Translations under genes and position numbers: made by a program | Shown: positions 34,324 through 43,624 of the stretch, in pieces | Layout of the letters: every line of letters begins with the position of its first letter | Position numbering within the stretch: the first letter of the stretch is position 1 | Assembly (NCBI GenBank): GCA_002070375.1 | Contig: MWDD01000018.1 | Coordinates: 1-50,576 of the forward strand | Origin: a bacterium ADurb.Bin157 | GTDB lineage: Bacteria > Muiribacteriota > Ozemobacteria > Ozemobacterales > Ozemobacteraceae | Direction of reading: 5' to 3' | DNA: 50,576 nt | Notes under the pieces: generated by a model | What the model saw: the letters and a program-made list of their open reading frames with translations, nothing else | What the model was told of the DNA's origin: nothing | Databases searched by the model: none

Positions 34324-35391
34324 TTATCCGCCGAGTCCTGAGAGTATTGTTTCGGCGTTTCTGTATGCCATGTAGTCGTCATGATTTAACGGGAAATCCC
34401 AGGTTCCGACTCGGTGAGTGATTTTTCCGCCAAACCCGGTTTTAAAACAATATAAACCATAAAAAGGATGCTCGGGGTTTGGGGTCGGAGATACCCCACC
34501 CATGTCATATTCAGAGCAATTTCCGGCTTTTGCCTGCAATATTGCTTCCCAGTGAACGGCGTATGAACCCATTAAATTCCTTTTTATGTTTGAAGAGGCG
34601 CCAAATAAAAATAATGCGGTTTTTTCGGTAATTGTCATTATTACACCGGCTAAGACATCGTTTTCGTGACACGATATGATGAAAACAATGTCCGCGTCTT
34701 CGTTGCTTTGTTCTAAGACTTGAAAAAGAGCTTTGAAATGTGTGTAATCACAGGTCAAAAACTTGTTTCTTTGCGCGGTTTGAACGTAAAGATCATAAAA
34801 AATGGGTAAATGCTCTTTGCTTGCAATGAATGTTTTAACGCCTTTGCGTTTTGATAAACCAATATTATATCTGGTTTTTGGCTTCATTTTTGTCAAAATG
34901 CTCTGTTCGTCGGGGGTGATGTCTACCGCAATGTTTGACGCAACGGTCATGTCGTTAACAGATTTTATTAAATTATATGAGTTTGTGCCGTAGTTCATTC
35001 GCATTTCCTGAACAGAGTGTGCGGGTATGAATGCGTGGTTGTCAATGCTTTCTTGGGCGTAAGGTGAAAGCCACGGCAGGTCAAATCTTATAAATGAAGT
35101 GTTTGGGGCTAAATGAGGAATAAGCTTATGAGAAAATTCTTCAAGATAAATGCCGTAATTCTCTGTTGAAGGCTGAAATTCAGGGCCTTGAGGAATATAG
35201 GCTATGACTTTGTTGTCGGCTGTTGTTTGGTTGAGAACCAATACGTCGGCGTCGTATTTGGGGTTGTTTATGTCAAAAGCGATCGGTTCATAGCCAACAC
35301 GTTTTTTTACTTTTCCCCAAAAACCGGTTTGGAATAAAATGTTAGTTGGCAAAAGCTCGTTAATCACCTTTGGGGAAAGATGCAAGTTCAT
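34324..35391 (-). CDS. FemAB-family aminoacyl/acyl transferase
   Basis: 355 residues, GNAT-like double fold of the FemAB/peptidoglycan-bridge family. The first half runs to the NLIKSVNDMTV link; the second contains MKPKTRYNIGLSKRKGV (the typical K-x-R-Y-N-I-x-x-A/S-x-K-K-G-V/I block) and GSYAVHWEAILQAKAGNCSEYDMGGVSP, the acceptor-site signature. Such enzymes add amino acids from aminoacyl-tRNA to peptidoglycan precursors or act on other substrates. It follows the marR-type gene by 22 bp, with AGGAG 9 nt upstream, so it is part of that operon. A direct role in peroxide stress is not obvious. Confidence 0.83.
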   Translation of the reverse strand: MNLHLSPKVINELLPTNILFQTGFWGKVKKRVGYEPIAFDINNPKYDADVLVLNQTTADNKVIAYIPQGPEFQPSTENYGIYLEEFSHKLIPHLAPNTSFIRFDLPWLSPYAQESIDNHAFIPAHSVQEMRMNYGTNSYNLIKSVNDMTVASNIAVDITPDEQSILTKMKPKTRYNIGLSKRKGVKTFIASKEHLPIFYDLYVQTAQRNKFLTCDYTHFKALFQVLEQSNEDADIVFIISCHENDVLAGVIMTITEKTALFLFGASSNIKRNLMGSYAVHWEAILQAKAGNCSEYDMGGVSPTPNPEHPFYGLYCFKTGFGGKITHRVGTWDFPLNHDDYMAYRNAETILSGLGG

Positions 35392-35413
35392 TGCAAAAAT
35401 CTCCTAAGTCGTA

Positions 35414-35854
35414 TTATTTCGAACACTCCATGTTTTTAATAAAATTTTGAAGCATTGTTCGCAATTTGATTATATCCTCATTCGGAGCATTAATGCAAAC
35501 CCCCATTTTATTCGGAATATCTTTTAAGCGTTTTTTTAGGCTCTTGCCTTGTGGGGTTAGGGTGACAATGACCGAGCGCTCATCTTTGTTTGAGCGCTCT
35601 CTTTTAAGTAATTCGCTTGATTCCATTTTTTTTAGAACGGGCGTAAGTGTACCTGAATCAAGATAAAGTTTTTCTCCTAATTCAGATACGCTTATGCCGT
35701 TGTTTTCCCATAATACCATCAACACTAAATATTGAGTGTAGGTAATGTTAAAGCTTTCGAGCAGGGGATTATATTTTTTTATAATCAGTCTTGAAGCCGC
35801 GTAAAGAGGAAAACAAATCTGGTTTTCCAGTTTTTGTAAGTCTTCTTTTGGCAT
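35414..35854 (-). CDS. MarR-family regulator, OhrR-like (organic peroxide sensor)
   Basis: 146 residues from the ATG at 35854 (MPKEDL); a TTG at 35872 would overlap the gpx stop. Winged helix at about 50-110 (GISVSELGEKLYLDSGTLTPVLKKME, then the wing KRERSNKDERSVIVTLTPQG). The N-terminal L-E-N-Q-I-C-F-P-L-Y-A-A-S-R carries the reactive cysteine at the OhrR position. It directly follows a glutathione-peroxidase gene, and two OhrR-type inverted repeats lie in that gene's promoter. It is therefore likely an autoregulated repressor released by peroxide oxidation. Confidence 0.85.
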   Translation of the reverse strand: MPKEDLQKLENQICFPLYAASRLIIKKYNPLLESFNITYTQYLVLMVLWENNGISVSELGEKLYLDSGTLTPVLKKMESSELLKRERSNKDERSVIVTLTPQGKSLKKRLKDIPNKMGVCINAPNEDIIKLRTMLQNFIKNMECSK

Positions 35855-35855
35855 C

Positions 35856-36389
35856 TCACAAAAGTTTTTCAATGTGCGCTGCTATTTCTTCGGGTTTAAC
35901 GGTCGGTGAAAACCTTGCAACAATATTGCCTTCGCGGTCGATTAAGAATTTTGTGAAGTTCCATTTGATTTCTTTGCCCGTAAATATTTGCGCAAGTTCT
36001 GCGAGCTTGGCTAAGAACCCCTTACTTTCGCTGTTTTCGATCTCGTCGGGTGAGTTGTCTGTTAAAAACTTGAACAATGGGTGAATATCTTTGCCTTTTA
36101 CATTAACTTTGGCAAACATATCGAACTCTGTGCCGTAATATATGCGGCAGAATTCTTGAATTTTTGCGCTGCTTTCGGGCGCCTGCTCTAAGAATTGGTT
36201 GCATGGAAAGCCCAAAACGGCTAGGCCTTTTTCTGAATACTTTTCATGTAATTCTTCTAAACCTTTTAACTGAGGTGTAAAGCCGCACTTAGTGGCTGTA
36301 TTAACTATCAGCATCACTTTGCCTTTGTAAAGAGACAAAGATTTTTTATCGTCTTTAATGTCGGTTACTATTAAATCATGTATATTCAT
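35856..36389 (-). CDS. Glutathione/thioredoxin peroxidase (GPx family)
   Basis: 177 residues. Peroxidatic Cys in NTATKCGFTPQ (about residue 36), GFPCNQF with a second Cys, and WNFTKFL with the catalytic Trp-Asn. The Cys-type active site and lack of a Sec codon suggest a thioredoxin-dependent enzyme like BtuE. GGAG lies 8 nt before the ATG. First gene of the gpx-marR-femAB operon; it removes the peroxides that the following regulator senses. Confidence 0.92.
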   Translation of the reverse strand: MNIHDLIVTDIKDDKKSLSLYKGKVMLIVNTATKCGFTPQLKGLEELHEKYSEKGLAVLGFPCNQFLEQAPESSAKIQEFCRIYYGTEFDMFAKVNVKGKDIHPLFKFLTDNSPDEIENSESKGFLAKLAELAQIFTGKEIKWNFTKFLIDREGNIVARFSPTVKPEEIAAHIEKLL

Positions 36390-36413
36390 ATAATTTCTCC
36401 GTTGTTTATTTGT

Positions 36414-36451
36414 TACAATTAGATTGTATACAATTTAATTGAGTTTGTCAA
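36414..36451 (-). promoter_or_regulatory. gpx-marR promoter with two overlapping OhrR-type boxes
   Basis: On the minus strand TTGACA (36451-36446), 17 bp and TACAAT (36428-36423). One inverted repeat TACAAT-tag-ATTGTA (36414-36428) covers the -10 box and a second CAATT-t-AATTG (36431-36441) lies in the spacer. Both resemble the known OhrR site TACAATT-AATTGTA. Confidence 0.8.
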
Positions 36452-36457
36452 TAGTTT

Positions 36458-38245
36458 TTAGAAATAATAATAAATGTTTCTGTAATCTGCTTTATTCTCG
36501 CCCAATTTTTCAAGTTTTCTCAAAAAATCATAAATGCAGATGTCTTCATGAATATATGATTGGGCGTTAGTTATGTGTTTTTCCCAGGGGTGGAACTCAT
36601 ACACTCTGTTTCCGTTGGGTAAAATTGTGAGAAGCAGATGATTTTGTTCGGCTCTAAGATAGTTTTTACCTAACCCGGGAACATTATAAACCGGCTCGTC
36701 GGTTCGTGCCAGGCCGGGTAATAATCGCGCCTCTTCTTTGGCTTCTTGCTGCAGGCGCGCCAGCGGAACTCTGTAATAGTCGGTTTCTTTTTTGCCTTTG
36801 GCGTTAAAGGTGTAATACGGCTCTACTCCAATTAGTTTTAGCCATTTTCTGAGTGCGCTCAGTTCAAATCTTCGGCAGTTTTGTATTGTGAATACAGCTT
36901 GATTATAACAGCTGATTCCTTTGCGCTTAAACATTTGAATTGCTGCCATCGCTTCGGGAGTTATCTCGTAGGTGTGTTCAAAGTGTGTAACAATTGCAAT
37001 TTCTCTTTTTCCGGGAACATGATACAGGGCTATAAGGTCTGTTAAGGTTTCTGTGATTCTTTGAGGCAACACTACCGGTGTTCTTGTTCCTATTCTTATT
37101 CTTTGAACTGTTTTAATTGCGCATAAGCTTTCAAGCACGTATTTAAAGTTTTTTTGATCCATTACTAAAGGGTCGCCGCCGGTTAAAAGAACTTCGTTCA
37201 CGGCAGGGTTTTCTTTTATCCATTTTATGGCCGCGTCGATTTTTTCTTTGGGCGCTAACGCGTTAGGGGCGTAAGCGTCGTCTATTTCCCAGTTCCTTTG
37301 GCAATAAACGCATATTTGGCTGCAAGTGTTGTAAGGTTTGAATACGACAATTTTAGGATATCTTCTTGTGATCAAATCTATGGGAGAAGTGTCGGCTTCT
37401 TTCATGAAGTCGAGCTTTTCGGGGCACTTCTTTTGGTTATTTATAACCCTTTGCACGTATGTCATCGGTGGTATCACCTGTGTTCGCACGGGTCTGTCGT
37501 ATTCTGAGTTAGCTTCGTAATCAAACAGTGAAGCGTAATATGGTGTTATTCCGAAAGGAATATAATTTTTGCGTGCTTCCGTGATTGCTTCTTTTTCCTC
37601 GTCTGTCAGTCGAACGAGCTTTTCAAGAACTTTTACGTCGCGAATAATATTTTTTAACTGCCATTTGTAATCAGAAAACTCAAGTTCGGAACAATTAAAA
37701 TATTTTTTAATTCTTTCCTTGTTTTTTTCTCTCACGACTATCAGATCCGGCTCTAGGCCGCATTTGTAGCTTGCGATTTTTCCATCGACCGATTCGCAAA
37801 GTTCGTTAAGCGACTCGGATCGAGCAATCGCGGCTGTTCTGCCTTTCTTGTGGTTCTTAGTCAAGGGTTCGTACAATTTTGCTTTTCCGGCTATCCCCGC
37901 CAAAATGTGGTAAAGATCTTCTAAAAATCCGTCTGATAGGTCCGGGGGCAGAAGGTTAAGTTTTTTGTGTACAATGTTGAATAAAACTTCTGAGAAATCA
38001 AACCCGGTGAGTTTAAAAGATCTTAGGCTTAAAAATTGCCTGAATACACGATAGCAGGTTAGTCTGACCGAAAACTGCAGGCCGCTGATGTTCAAAAACT
38101 CGGTATTCTCGTTTTCTTCCAATAGGTTTTTGGTTGCATATAAAAGCTTGCTGCGAGCCTCATCATGGTTTGCACATGAAAGAATTATATCTGTGAAAAT
38201 GGGATAAACGCTAATGATTTTATTTAATTTGTTTTTACTATACAC
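36458..38245 (-). CDS. KamA-family radical SAM aminomutase, glutamate 2,3-aminomutase-like, with long N-terminal domain
   Basis: 595 residues from a GTG at 38245 preceded by GAGGGGG; the frame stays open to a TTG at 38332. Residues 1-250 form a helical N-terminal domain that typical 340-420-residue KamA proteins lack. The radical SAM core has C308-x3-C312-x2-C315, LLTGGDPL, and NVPGLGKN, whose Lys (K527) is the likely PLP lysine. Lysine 2,3-aminomutase has two Asp that hold the substrate amine; here the one beside the PLP loop is Asn (N521), and a Lys-rich FNAKGKK replaces the other. That Lys/Asn pair is known from glutamate 2,3-aminomutase, so beta-glutamate (an osmolyte) is a candidate product. 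Confidence 0.8.
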   Translation of the reverse strand: MYSKNKLNKIISVYPIFTDIILSCANHDEARSKLLYATKNLLEENENTEFLNISGLQFSVRLTCYRVFRQFLSLRSFKLTGFDFSEVLFNIVHKKLNLLPPDLSDGFLEDLYHILAGIAGKAKLYEPLTKNHKKGRTAAIARSESLNELCESVDGKIASYKCGLEPDLIVVREKNKERIKKYFNCSELEFSDYKWQLKNIIRDVKVLEKLVRLTDEEKEAITEARKNYIPFGITPYYASLFDYEANSEYDRPVRTQVIPPMTYVQRVINNQKKCPEKLDFMKEADTSPIDLITRRYPKIVVFKPYNTCSQICVYCQRNWEIDDAYAPNALAPKEKIDAAIKWIKENPAVNEVLLTGGDPLVMDQKNFKYVLESLCAIKTVQRIRIGTRTPVVLPQRITETLTDLIALYHVPGKREIAIVTHFEHTYEITPEAMAAIQMFKRKGISCYNQAVFTIQNCRRFELSALRKWLKLIGVEPYYTFNAKGKKETDYYRVPLARLQQEAKEEARLLPGLARTDEPVYNVPGLGKNYLRAEQNHLLLTILPNGNRVYEFHPWEKHITNAQSYIHEDICIYDFLRKLEKLGENKADYRNIYYYF

Positions 38246-38420
38246 TTTTCCCCCTCGTAAGGATAAAATAGGAATTTCAATGATTATTCTTGAATTTTGC
38301 AATATTATAGCATTTATCTCCAAATATCTCAACCTTTCGGAGTATTGCGCCGCTAATGTGCCTTAAGTTGCGCCTTGCGGCCGTTGCTGCAGGCGAACTC
38401 GTTAAGTAAACAAAGTAAAA

Positions 38421-38462
38421 CAAACATCCCCCGGTGTTGATAAACCGGGGGATGTTTGTTTT
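38421..38462 (-). terminator. Strong hairpin terminator
   Basis: Perfect 15-bp arms (38421-38435 and 38444-38458) with an 8-nt loop and T-rich flanks on both strands. It ends the CoA-disulfide reductase transcript and can act in either direction. Confidence 0.85.
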
Positions 38463-38467
38463 AGCCG

Positions 38468-40855
38468 TTAAATAAACAGGTTGCTGTTGGCGTGGTTGGA
38501 TTCGGCGATGTATTTGGCGACTCCGCCGAAGTCGATGCCGTCGATCAGTTCTTCTTTTTTCATGCCCATGATGTCCATGGCCATTGTGCACGCGATAATT
38601 TTGATTCCGGATTCCTGAGCCTGCTTAATCAGCTCTGTCAGCGAATAAACGTTTTTGTTTTTCATGACCCACTTCATCATGGCTGTGCCCATGCCGCCCA
38701 TGTTCATCTTTGAAAGCTTAAGCTTGTCGGGCCCCTTTGGCATCATAAAAGCAAACATTTTGTCGATCATGCTCTTGCCTTCGGGGTTCGAGACCGGTTT
38801 GCGCAAAATGTTCAGTCCCCAGAATGTAAAGAACAAAGTAACTTCTTTGCCCGCAGCCCTCGCGCCGTTCGCGATTATCAGAGCAGCTAGCGCTTTGTCT
38901 AAGTCATTTGAGAAAACAACAATCGTTTGCCCCGTTGCGCTGACCGCACTCGAAGCCGCCGCGAGTGGCAAAAGAGATTTCTTTACCGTCGCAATAACTC
39001 TCGGTCCCGAATTTTCTACGCTCAACAAAGTGTTGCCCGTAGATTGACACCAACCCTCGATATCAGCGCCAAACCCCGAATCTGTGGTGGTTACCTCTAC
39101 TATTTGCCCTTCCTCTGCCTTTTTCATAGTGTCTGCCAGCTTCATGATAGGCCCGGGGCACTGCATTCCCGACAATTCAAGTTTTATTATTTCGCTGTTA
39201 CTCATATCTTTTTTGTCCTTGTTTGTGTTTCTCGCGCAGACGATGCCTACCTTGTCGTTAGATATTTCATCGTATAAATATTTGCCGCCCGCGAGCGAAT
39301 AGGTGTTCTGAAACCCGATTTGTTGAAGAACTCTGTTGGCTGTGTAGCTGTTAAAGCCCTTTTGACAGAACAATATCACCTTTTTGTCCTTCGGAATCTC
39401 GCTGTGACGCGCCCTGATTTCTTCTGCCGGTATAGAAATGGCACCCTCGATGGTTTTGGCCTTGAAGGCTACTTCAGGTCTCACATCTATCAATACGCTG
39501 TCTTTGAGATCCTCGTAAAATGCCGGTTTGTGAAGCCCTTCAAGAATGTTCGCCGAAGCCATGCCCAATAAGTTTACCGGGTCTTTTGCCGATGAATAGG
39601 GCGGCGCGTAGCACAATTCCGAGTCGACCATGTCTTGTACTGTTCCGCCTAAGCGCATTATGGTCGAAATAACGTCTATGCGCTTGTCGGTGCCGTCTGT
39701 GCCAACCGCCTGAGCACCCAAAATCTTGCCGTCTTTGGTGAAGAGCATCTTGATTATCAGCGGAGAAGCGTCAGGGTAGTAACCCGAGTGTGACGTTCCC
39801 TGGATTATGTTTTTAAGGAATGGCACATTCGCTTTTTTTAATTGTCGTTCGTTTTTGCCTACACTCGCGATGGTTTTGTTAAATACTTTTATGGCACTTG
39901 TGCCCTGAGAGGCCTTGTAGACTTGTTTGCGCCCGCAAATGTTGTCGGCAATTATGCGGCCCTGCCTGTTCGCCGGCCCCGCTAGCGGAATCAAAGCCGG
40001 CTCGTTTAAAACAAAGTCTGAAATTTGAACCGCGTCGCCGCCCGCGTAAATGTTCGGGTCAGACGTCTGCATAGATTCATTCACTATTATAGCCCGGTTT
40101 ATGCCAAGCTTCAGACCGGCTTTTTCGGCTATTTCAGTGTCGGGTTTAACCCCAATCGCCAATATTGCAATGTCATAAGCTATTCTTTCGCCGGAATTTG
40201 TTTCGATTTCGTTTTCGCCGAATGATTTTACTCCGTCGTTTAAAATCAGCTTGCAGCCATATTTTCTGAGTTCGTTCTGCGCAAATACCGCGATTTCTTC
40301 ATCTACCGGGGCCAATATTTGCGGCGCAAGCTCGATTAATGACGTGTTCAAACCCATTTCGATCAAATTTTCCGCCACTTCCACGCCGATGAAACCGCCC
40401 CCTACAACGACTGCCTTTTGCGAATTGTTCTTGGCGATATAAGCTTTAATTTTGTCCGCGTCAGCCAGTGAGCGCAAAGTTAATATGTTTTCGCGATCTA
40501 TGCCCGCAATGGGCGGCTTAATCGGAGAAGCACCCAAAGATAAAACTAAATTGTCGTAAGTGAGTTCTTCGCCGCTGTTTACCGTTACGGTTTTTTGCTC
40601 GGGGTTGATGGCGGTTACACGAGAATTTAAACGCAGGTCAATATTTAAAACATCTGTGAAAACACTCGGTTTCGCAATGATTATTTTGTCTCTGTCGCTT
40701 ATAACGTCAGAACAATAGTATGGCAACCCGCAATTCGCGATAGATACTTCGTTGCTGCCCTCAAGCAGTATGATTTCAGCCTTTTCGTCAAGTCTGCGTA
40801 AACGTGCCGCCGCACTTGCGCCGGTCGCGCCGCCGCCAATTATTACAGTTCGCAT
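38468..40855 (-). CDS. Four-domain CoA-disulfide reductase / rhodanese / TusA / DsrE-like fusion
   Basis: 795 residues. About 1-445: FAD/NAD(P)H disulfide reductase (GGGATG at 7-12, GGGFIGVE at about 152, YAGGDA at about 270) with active Cys C42 in SIANCGLPYY, as in CoA-disulfide reductases and CoA-persulfide reductases. About 450-535: rhodanese with C497 in LFCQKG. About 555-625: TusA/SirA-like with C566 in MQCPGP. About 640-795: DsrE-like with C756 in IIACTMAMD. The chain of reactive cysteines suits passing sulfane sulfur between domains. The ArsR gene just upstream overlaps it by 13 bp, so expression is probably induced by persulfide or sulfide. Confidence 0.9.
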   Translation of the reverse strand: MRTVIIGGGATGASAAARLRRLDEKAEIILLEGSNEVSIANCGLPYYCSDVISDRDKIIIAKPSVFTDVLNIDLRLNSRVTAINPEQKTVTVNSGEELTYDNLVLSLGASPIKPPIAGIDRENILTLRSLADADKIKAYIAKNNSQKAVVVGGGFIGVEVAENLIEMGLNTSLIELAPQILAPVDEEIAVFAQNELRKYGCKLILNDGVKSFGENEIETNSGERIAYDIAILAIGVKPDTEIAEKAGLKLGINRAIIVNESMQTSDPNIYAGGDAVQISDFVLNEPALIPLAGPANRQGRIIADNICGRKQVYKASQGTSAIKVFNKTIASVGKNERQLKKANVPFLKNIIQGTSHSGYYPDASPLIIKMLFTKDGKILGAQAVGTDGTDKRIDVISTIMRLGGTVQDMVDSELCYAPPYSSAKDPVNLLGMASANILEGLHKPAFYEDLKDSVLIDVRPEVAFKAKTIEGAISIPAEEIRARHSEIPKDKKVILFCQKGFNSYTANRVLQQIGFQNTYSLAGGKYLYDEISNDKVGIVCARNTNKDKKDMSNSEIIKLELSGMQCPGPIMKLADTMKKAEEGQIVEVTTTDSGFGADIEGWCQSTGNTLLSVENSGPRVIATVKKSLLPLAAASSAVSATGQTIVVFSNDLDKALAALIIANGARAAGKEVTLFFTFWGLNILRKPVSNPEGKSMIDKMFAFMMPKGPDKLKLSKMNMGGMGTAMMKWVMKNKNVYSLTELIKQAQESGIKIIACTMAMDIMGMKKEELIDGIDFGGVAKYIAESNHANSNLFI

Positions 40856-41121
40856 ATTTGCACCTCTAAACTTTTAATGATTTTAATTACAATAGGATTC
40901 TCAAGCTTGTAACAAATTTGGTTCCCGTTTCGGTAGCCCGCAATAATGTTCGCATTTTTTAATATGTTTAAATGCTGCGAAACGGTGGGTTGCGGGATAG
41001 AAAGCTTCTCTGACATTGTGCTCACATTGCAGTTCTCTTTGCGCATCAAGCCGCATACTATTTTAAGCCTCACAGGGTGAGAAATAGCCTTAAAAAGCTC
41101 GGCGTAATCTTCAATGTTCAT
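40843..41121 (-). CDS. ArsR-family repressor, probable sulfane-sulfur sensor
   Basis: 92 residues from the ATG at 41121 with GGAG 7 nt upstream; the frame to 41190 covers the promoter. Winged HTH: LFKAISHPVRLKIVCGL, then TMSEKLSIPQPTVSQHLNILKNANII. Cysteines sit before the recognition helices (IVCGL, KENCNV), in the wing (NQICYKL) and near the end. A Cys in the NCNV region plus one in the later part is reminiscent of SqrR/BigR persulfide sensors; the arsenic-type E-L-C-V-C-D-L motif is absent. Gene order supports control of the sulfur-transfer fusion protein. Confidence 0.82.
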   Translation of the reverse strand: MNIEDYAELFKAISHPVRLKIVCGLMRKENCNVSTMSEKLSIPQPTVSQHLNILKNANIIAGYRNGNQICYKLENPIVIKIIKSLEVQICEL

Positions 41122-41148
41122 TTTTGTCTCCGATTTATTAATTAAACA

Positions 41149-41190
41149 ATATTCAATAATTAGAATATATAAATAATCGAATATTGTCAA
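41149..41190 (-). promoter_or_regulatory. arsR-cdr promoter and operator
   Basis: On the minus strand TTGACA (41190-41185), 17 bp and TATTCT (41167-41162). The inverted repeat ATATTC-n8-GAATAT (41149-41168) spans the -10 box and start point; this spacing is typical of ArsR-family sites. Confidence 0.75.
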
Positions 41191-41318
41191 TATATTATCG
41201 AAACAATTTTTCTAAGCTATAACAGGATGCCCTGAAAATTCGCTTGCAACGCTCAAATATGAGATTTATAATGTGATAATTAGATTCTGATACACAAAAT
41301 TCTGTCCGGGAGTATCTT

Positions 41319-43580
41319 ATGAAAAAAATGTTTCTGCTACTGACGGTTTTGGCTCTTTTCTGTGCTGTTGCCCACGCGCAGCCCGCCGACCCGATTATCC
41401 CCTCTGATGTCTATTTTACAAAAAATGTTACTCCCGAGAGCGTGTTAAAGCTCTTCTCTTACATAGAAAAAAATGTCAGCGGCAAAGTCGGCGTAAAAGT
41501 TCATTTTGGAGAAGACGGCAATACATACTTTATTCCTCCGACACTTATAGAGCCTCTGTGCAAAAAACTCAACGGCACTCTTGTAGAAACAAACGTCGCC
41601 TATAAGGGTCGCCGCCGTCAAACCGAAAGCCACATACAACTGGCAAAAGAGCATGGCTTCACATTCGCTCCCATCGATATTCTCGACGCGGGCGGCACAT
41701 TAGAACTGCCCGTAAAAGGCGGCAAACACTTTAAAAAAGCAAAAATCGGCAAAAACCTCGAAAAATATGACACCATTGTCTATTTCACACACTTTAAAGG
41801 CCATTCCAGCGCGGGTTTTGGCGGCTGTATAAAGAACGCCTCAATGGGTATGGGCACTCCCGAAGGCAAACGTGAAATGCATTCGAGAGATTATCCCATA
41901 ACTGTGCCGGAAGACTGTATTCAATGCGGCGCATGCGTTAATGACTGCCCGGCCGATGCTATTACCCTGAACCCCCTTACAATTGACAGGGAAAAGTGCA
42001 TCGGATGCGGCAAGTGTATCGGGGTTTGTCCTGTAAAAGCAATTACGCGCCCTGAAAACGAAGTTCAGAAAAACCTGTTCATGGAGCGCTTAGTTGAATA
42101 TGCCAAAGCGGCAACCGACTTCAGAAAGTCTTTATACTTGAGTTTTGTTATAAATATTTCACCCAGCTGCGATTGCTCTTCAAGGCCCGGCAAGCCATTT
42201 GTTGGCGATATCGGAATCTTAGCTTCAACAGACATAGTAGCCATAGAAAAAGCTTCATTGGACTTGGTTAACAAGGCGCATAACTGCGATGACGCGTTTT
42301 TGAAAGAAAATAACGTGAGCGGCAACCGACAGATTGAATATGCAGAAAGGCTAAAAATGGGAATTTCTGAATATAAGTTGATTGACATAGATGAATTTTC
42401 GGCGAATACAAATAAAATGACTCCTCAAGATGCCTATAAAAACTTTTTTAACTTACCTGAAAATGAGCTAGAACAGCACTTTGCCGCGGCGTTTTTGAAA
42501 AAAATAAATTTAGAGAAAATACTCGAAATCAGAAAAATGTATAACGGCGAACTCGGAAAATTTGTTAAGGCTGAAACACTCGAAAAAGGCTTTAAATTAT
42601 ATTTTGAAAAAGGCGAAACAGACTCTGTAATAGGGATTGACAGCGAAAATAAAATCGCTTCGATTTGGTTCGGAGTGCCTAAACTGACAGTAGATACATT
42701 TGAAGAAGTCGCTAAAGATTTAAAAAAGCTGCCCGGCAAAGTCAGCGTTTGTTTGCTGAAACACGATAAAAACAACAACTCTGAAAAGGAAATATTTACA
42801 CTCAATCATGAAACTCCGCTTGGGTGCGGGTCAGCGTTTAAACTGTATCTGTTAAAAGCCTTAGAGGACGTTGTCGCAAGCGGCAAAGCAAAAATGAGCG
42901 ATACTCTTGCGCTAGATGAAAAGAATATGTCATTTCCCTCGGGAATCTTGCAGGAATGGCCCTTGCAAAGCCGGCACACACTTGAAACTCTCGCGGGTCT
43001 GATGATTTCAGTCAGCGACAACACAGCCACCGATCACATTTTCAACTTTATCGGCTTAGAAAAGCTGCGAGGCTATTTCCCTAAAACTTGCACCGAATTA
43101 CTCACCACTGCACAATTTATTAAGTTAAAGTTCGCGTTTAAAGAGCTTGCCAAAGAATACGCGAAGGCAGACGCAAAAAGAAAGAAGCAGATATTAAAAG
43201 AACTCGACGCGAAAAAAGCCTCTGATATAGACCTGTCGTTTTTGGGCAAAGAGTCTGTAAAGCCGTTTCTGGTCGATGAAATCGAGTGGCGCATAAGCAC
43301 TCTTGAGCTTTGCAGGGTTATTTATTCTCTGCGCGACAACAAACTTTTGCGCATTAACCCCGGGACCGGCATCGCAAATAAGGCGGATTGGCACATTATC
43401 GGCTTCAAGGGCGGCAGCGAGCCGGGCGTTTTGAATTTTACCTGGGTTATGCAAAAAACTGCCGACGCGCCGTTTTATACACTCTCGTGCACGGCTGTAA
43501 ACCCCGAAGAAGACGTAGATCTTAAAACCTTTTCTGTTCTCGCTTCTCGCTTAATTAATCTGACAAGGTTGTCAAATTAG
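41319..43580 (+). CDS. Exported DUF362-ferredoxin-ORF12/class A beta-lactamase-like fusion
   Basis: 753 residues in one uninterrupted frame. Signal peptide 1-20 (cleavage after AHA). About 28-190: DUF362 domain ([24 protein letters not shown]). About 195-245: two [4Fe-4S] motifs, C200-x2-C203-x2-C206-x3-C210 and C227-x2-C230-x2-C233-x3-C237. About 385-475: ORF12/LpqF-type N-domain ([15 protein letters not shown]). About 480-753: serine beta-lactamase/DD-peptidase fold with S505-x-x-K508, S566-D-N and K697-G-G (FKGGSEPG). An Fe-S protein exported by a Sec-type signal, with no twin-arginine, is unusual. It is a stand-alone gene. Catalytic role unknown. Confidence 0.85.
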   Translation: MKKMFLLLTVLALFCAVAHAQPADPIIPSDVYFTKNVTPESVLKLFSYIEKNVSGKVGVKVHFGEDGNTYFIPPTLIEPLCKKLNGTLVETNVAYKGRRRQTESHIQLAKEHGFTFAPIDILDAGGTLELPVKGGKHFKKAKIGKNLEKYDTIVYFTHFKGHSSAGFGGCIKNASMGMGTPEGKREMHSRDYPITVPEDCIQCGACVNDCPADAITLNPLTIDREKCIGCGKCIGVCPVKAITRPENEVQKNLFMERLVEYAKAATDFRKSLYLSFVINISPSCDCSSRPGKPFVGDIGILASTDIVAIEKASLDLVNKAHNCDDAFLKENNVSGNRQIEYAERLKMGISEYKLIDIDEFSANTNKMTPQDAYKNFFNLPENELEQHFAAAFLKKINLEKILEIRKMYNGELGKFVKAETLEKGFKLYFEKGETDSVIGIDSENKIASIWFGVPKLTVDTFEEVAKDLKKLPGKVSVCLLKHDKNNNSEKEIFTLNHETPLGCGSAFKLYLLKALEDVVASGKAKMSDTLALDEKNMSFPSGILQEWPLQSRHTLETLAGLMISVSDNTATDHIFNFIGLEKLRGYFPKTCTELLTTAQFIKLKFAFKELAKEYAKADAKRKKQILKELDAKKASDIDLSFLGKESVKPFLVDEIEWRISTLELCRVIYSLRDNKLLRINPGTGIANKADWHIIGFKGGSEPGVLNFTWVMQKTADAPFYTLSCTAVNPEEDVDLKTFSVLASRLINLTRLSN

Positions 43581-43624
43581 AGAAAATCGGTTAAGCTTTT
43601 TAAAATAACGTTAGGTCGAGAAAC

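Noticed and set aside
38246..38332. N-terminal extension of the KamA-like protein to the TTG at 38332
   Set aside because: No ribosome site fits that TTG, while GAGGGGG is well placed for the GTG at 38245.
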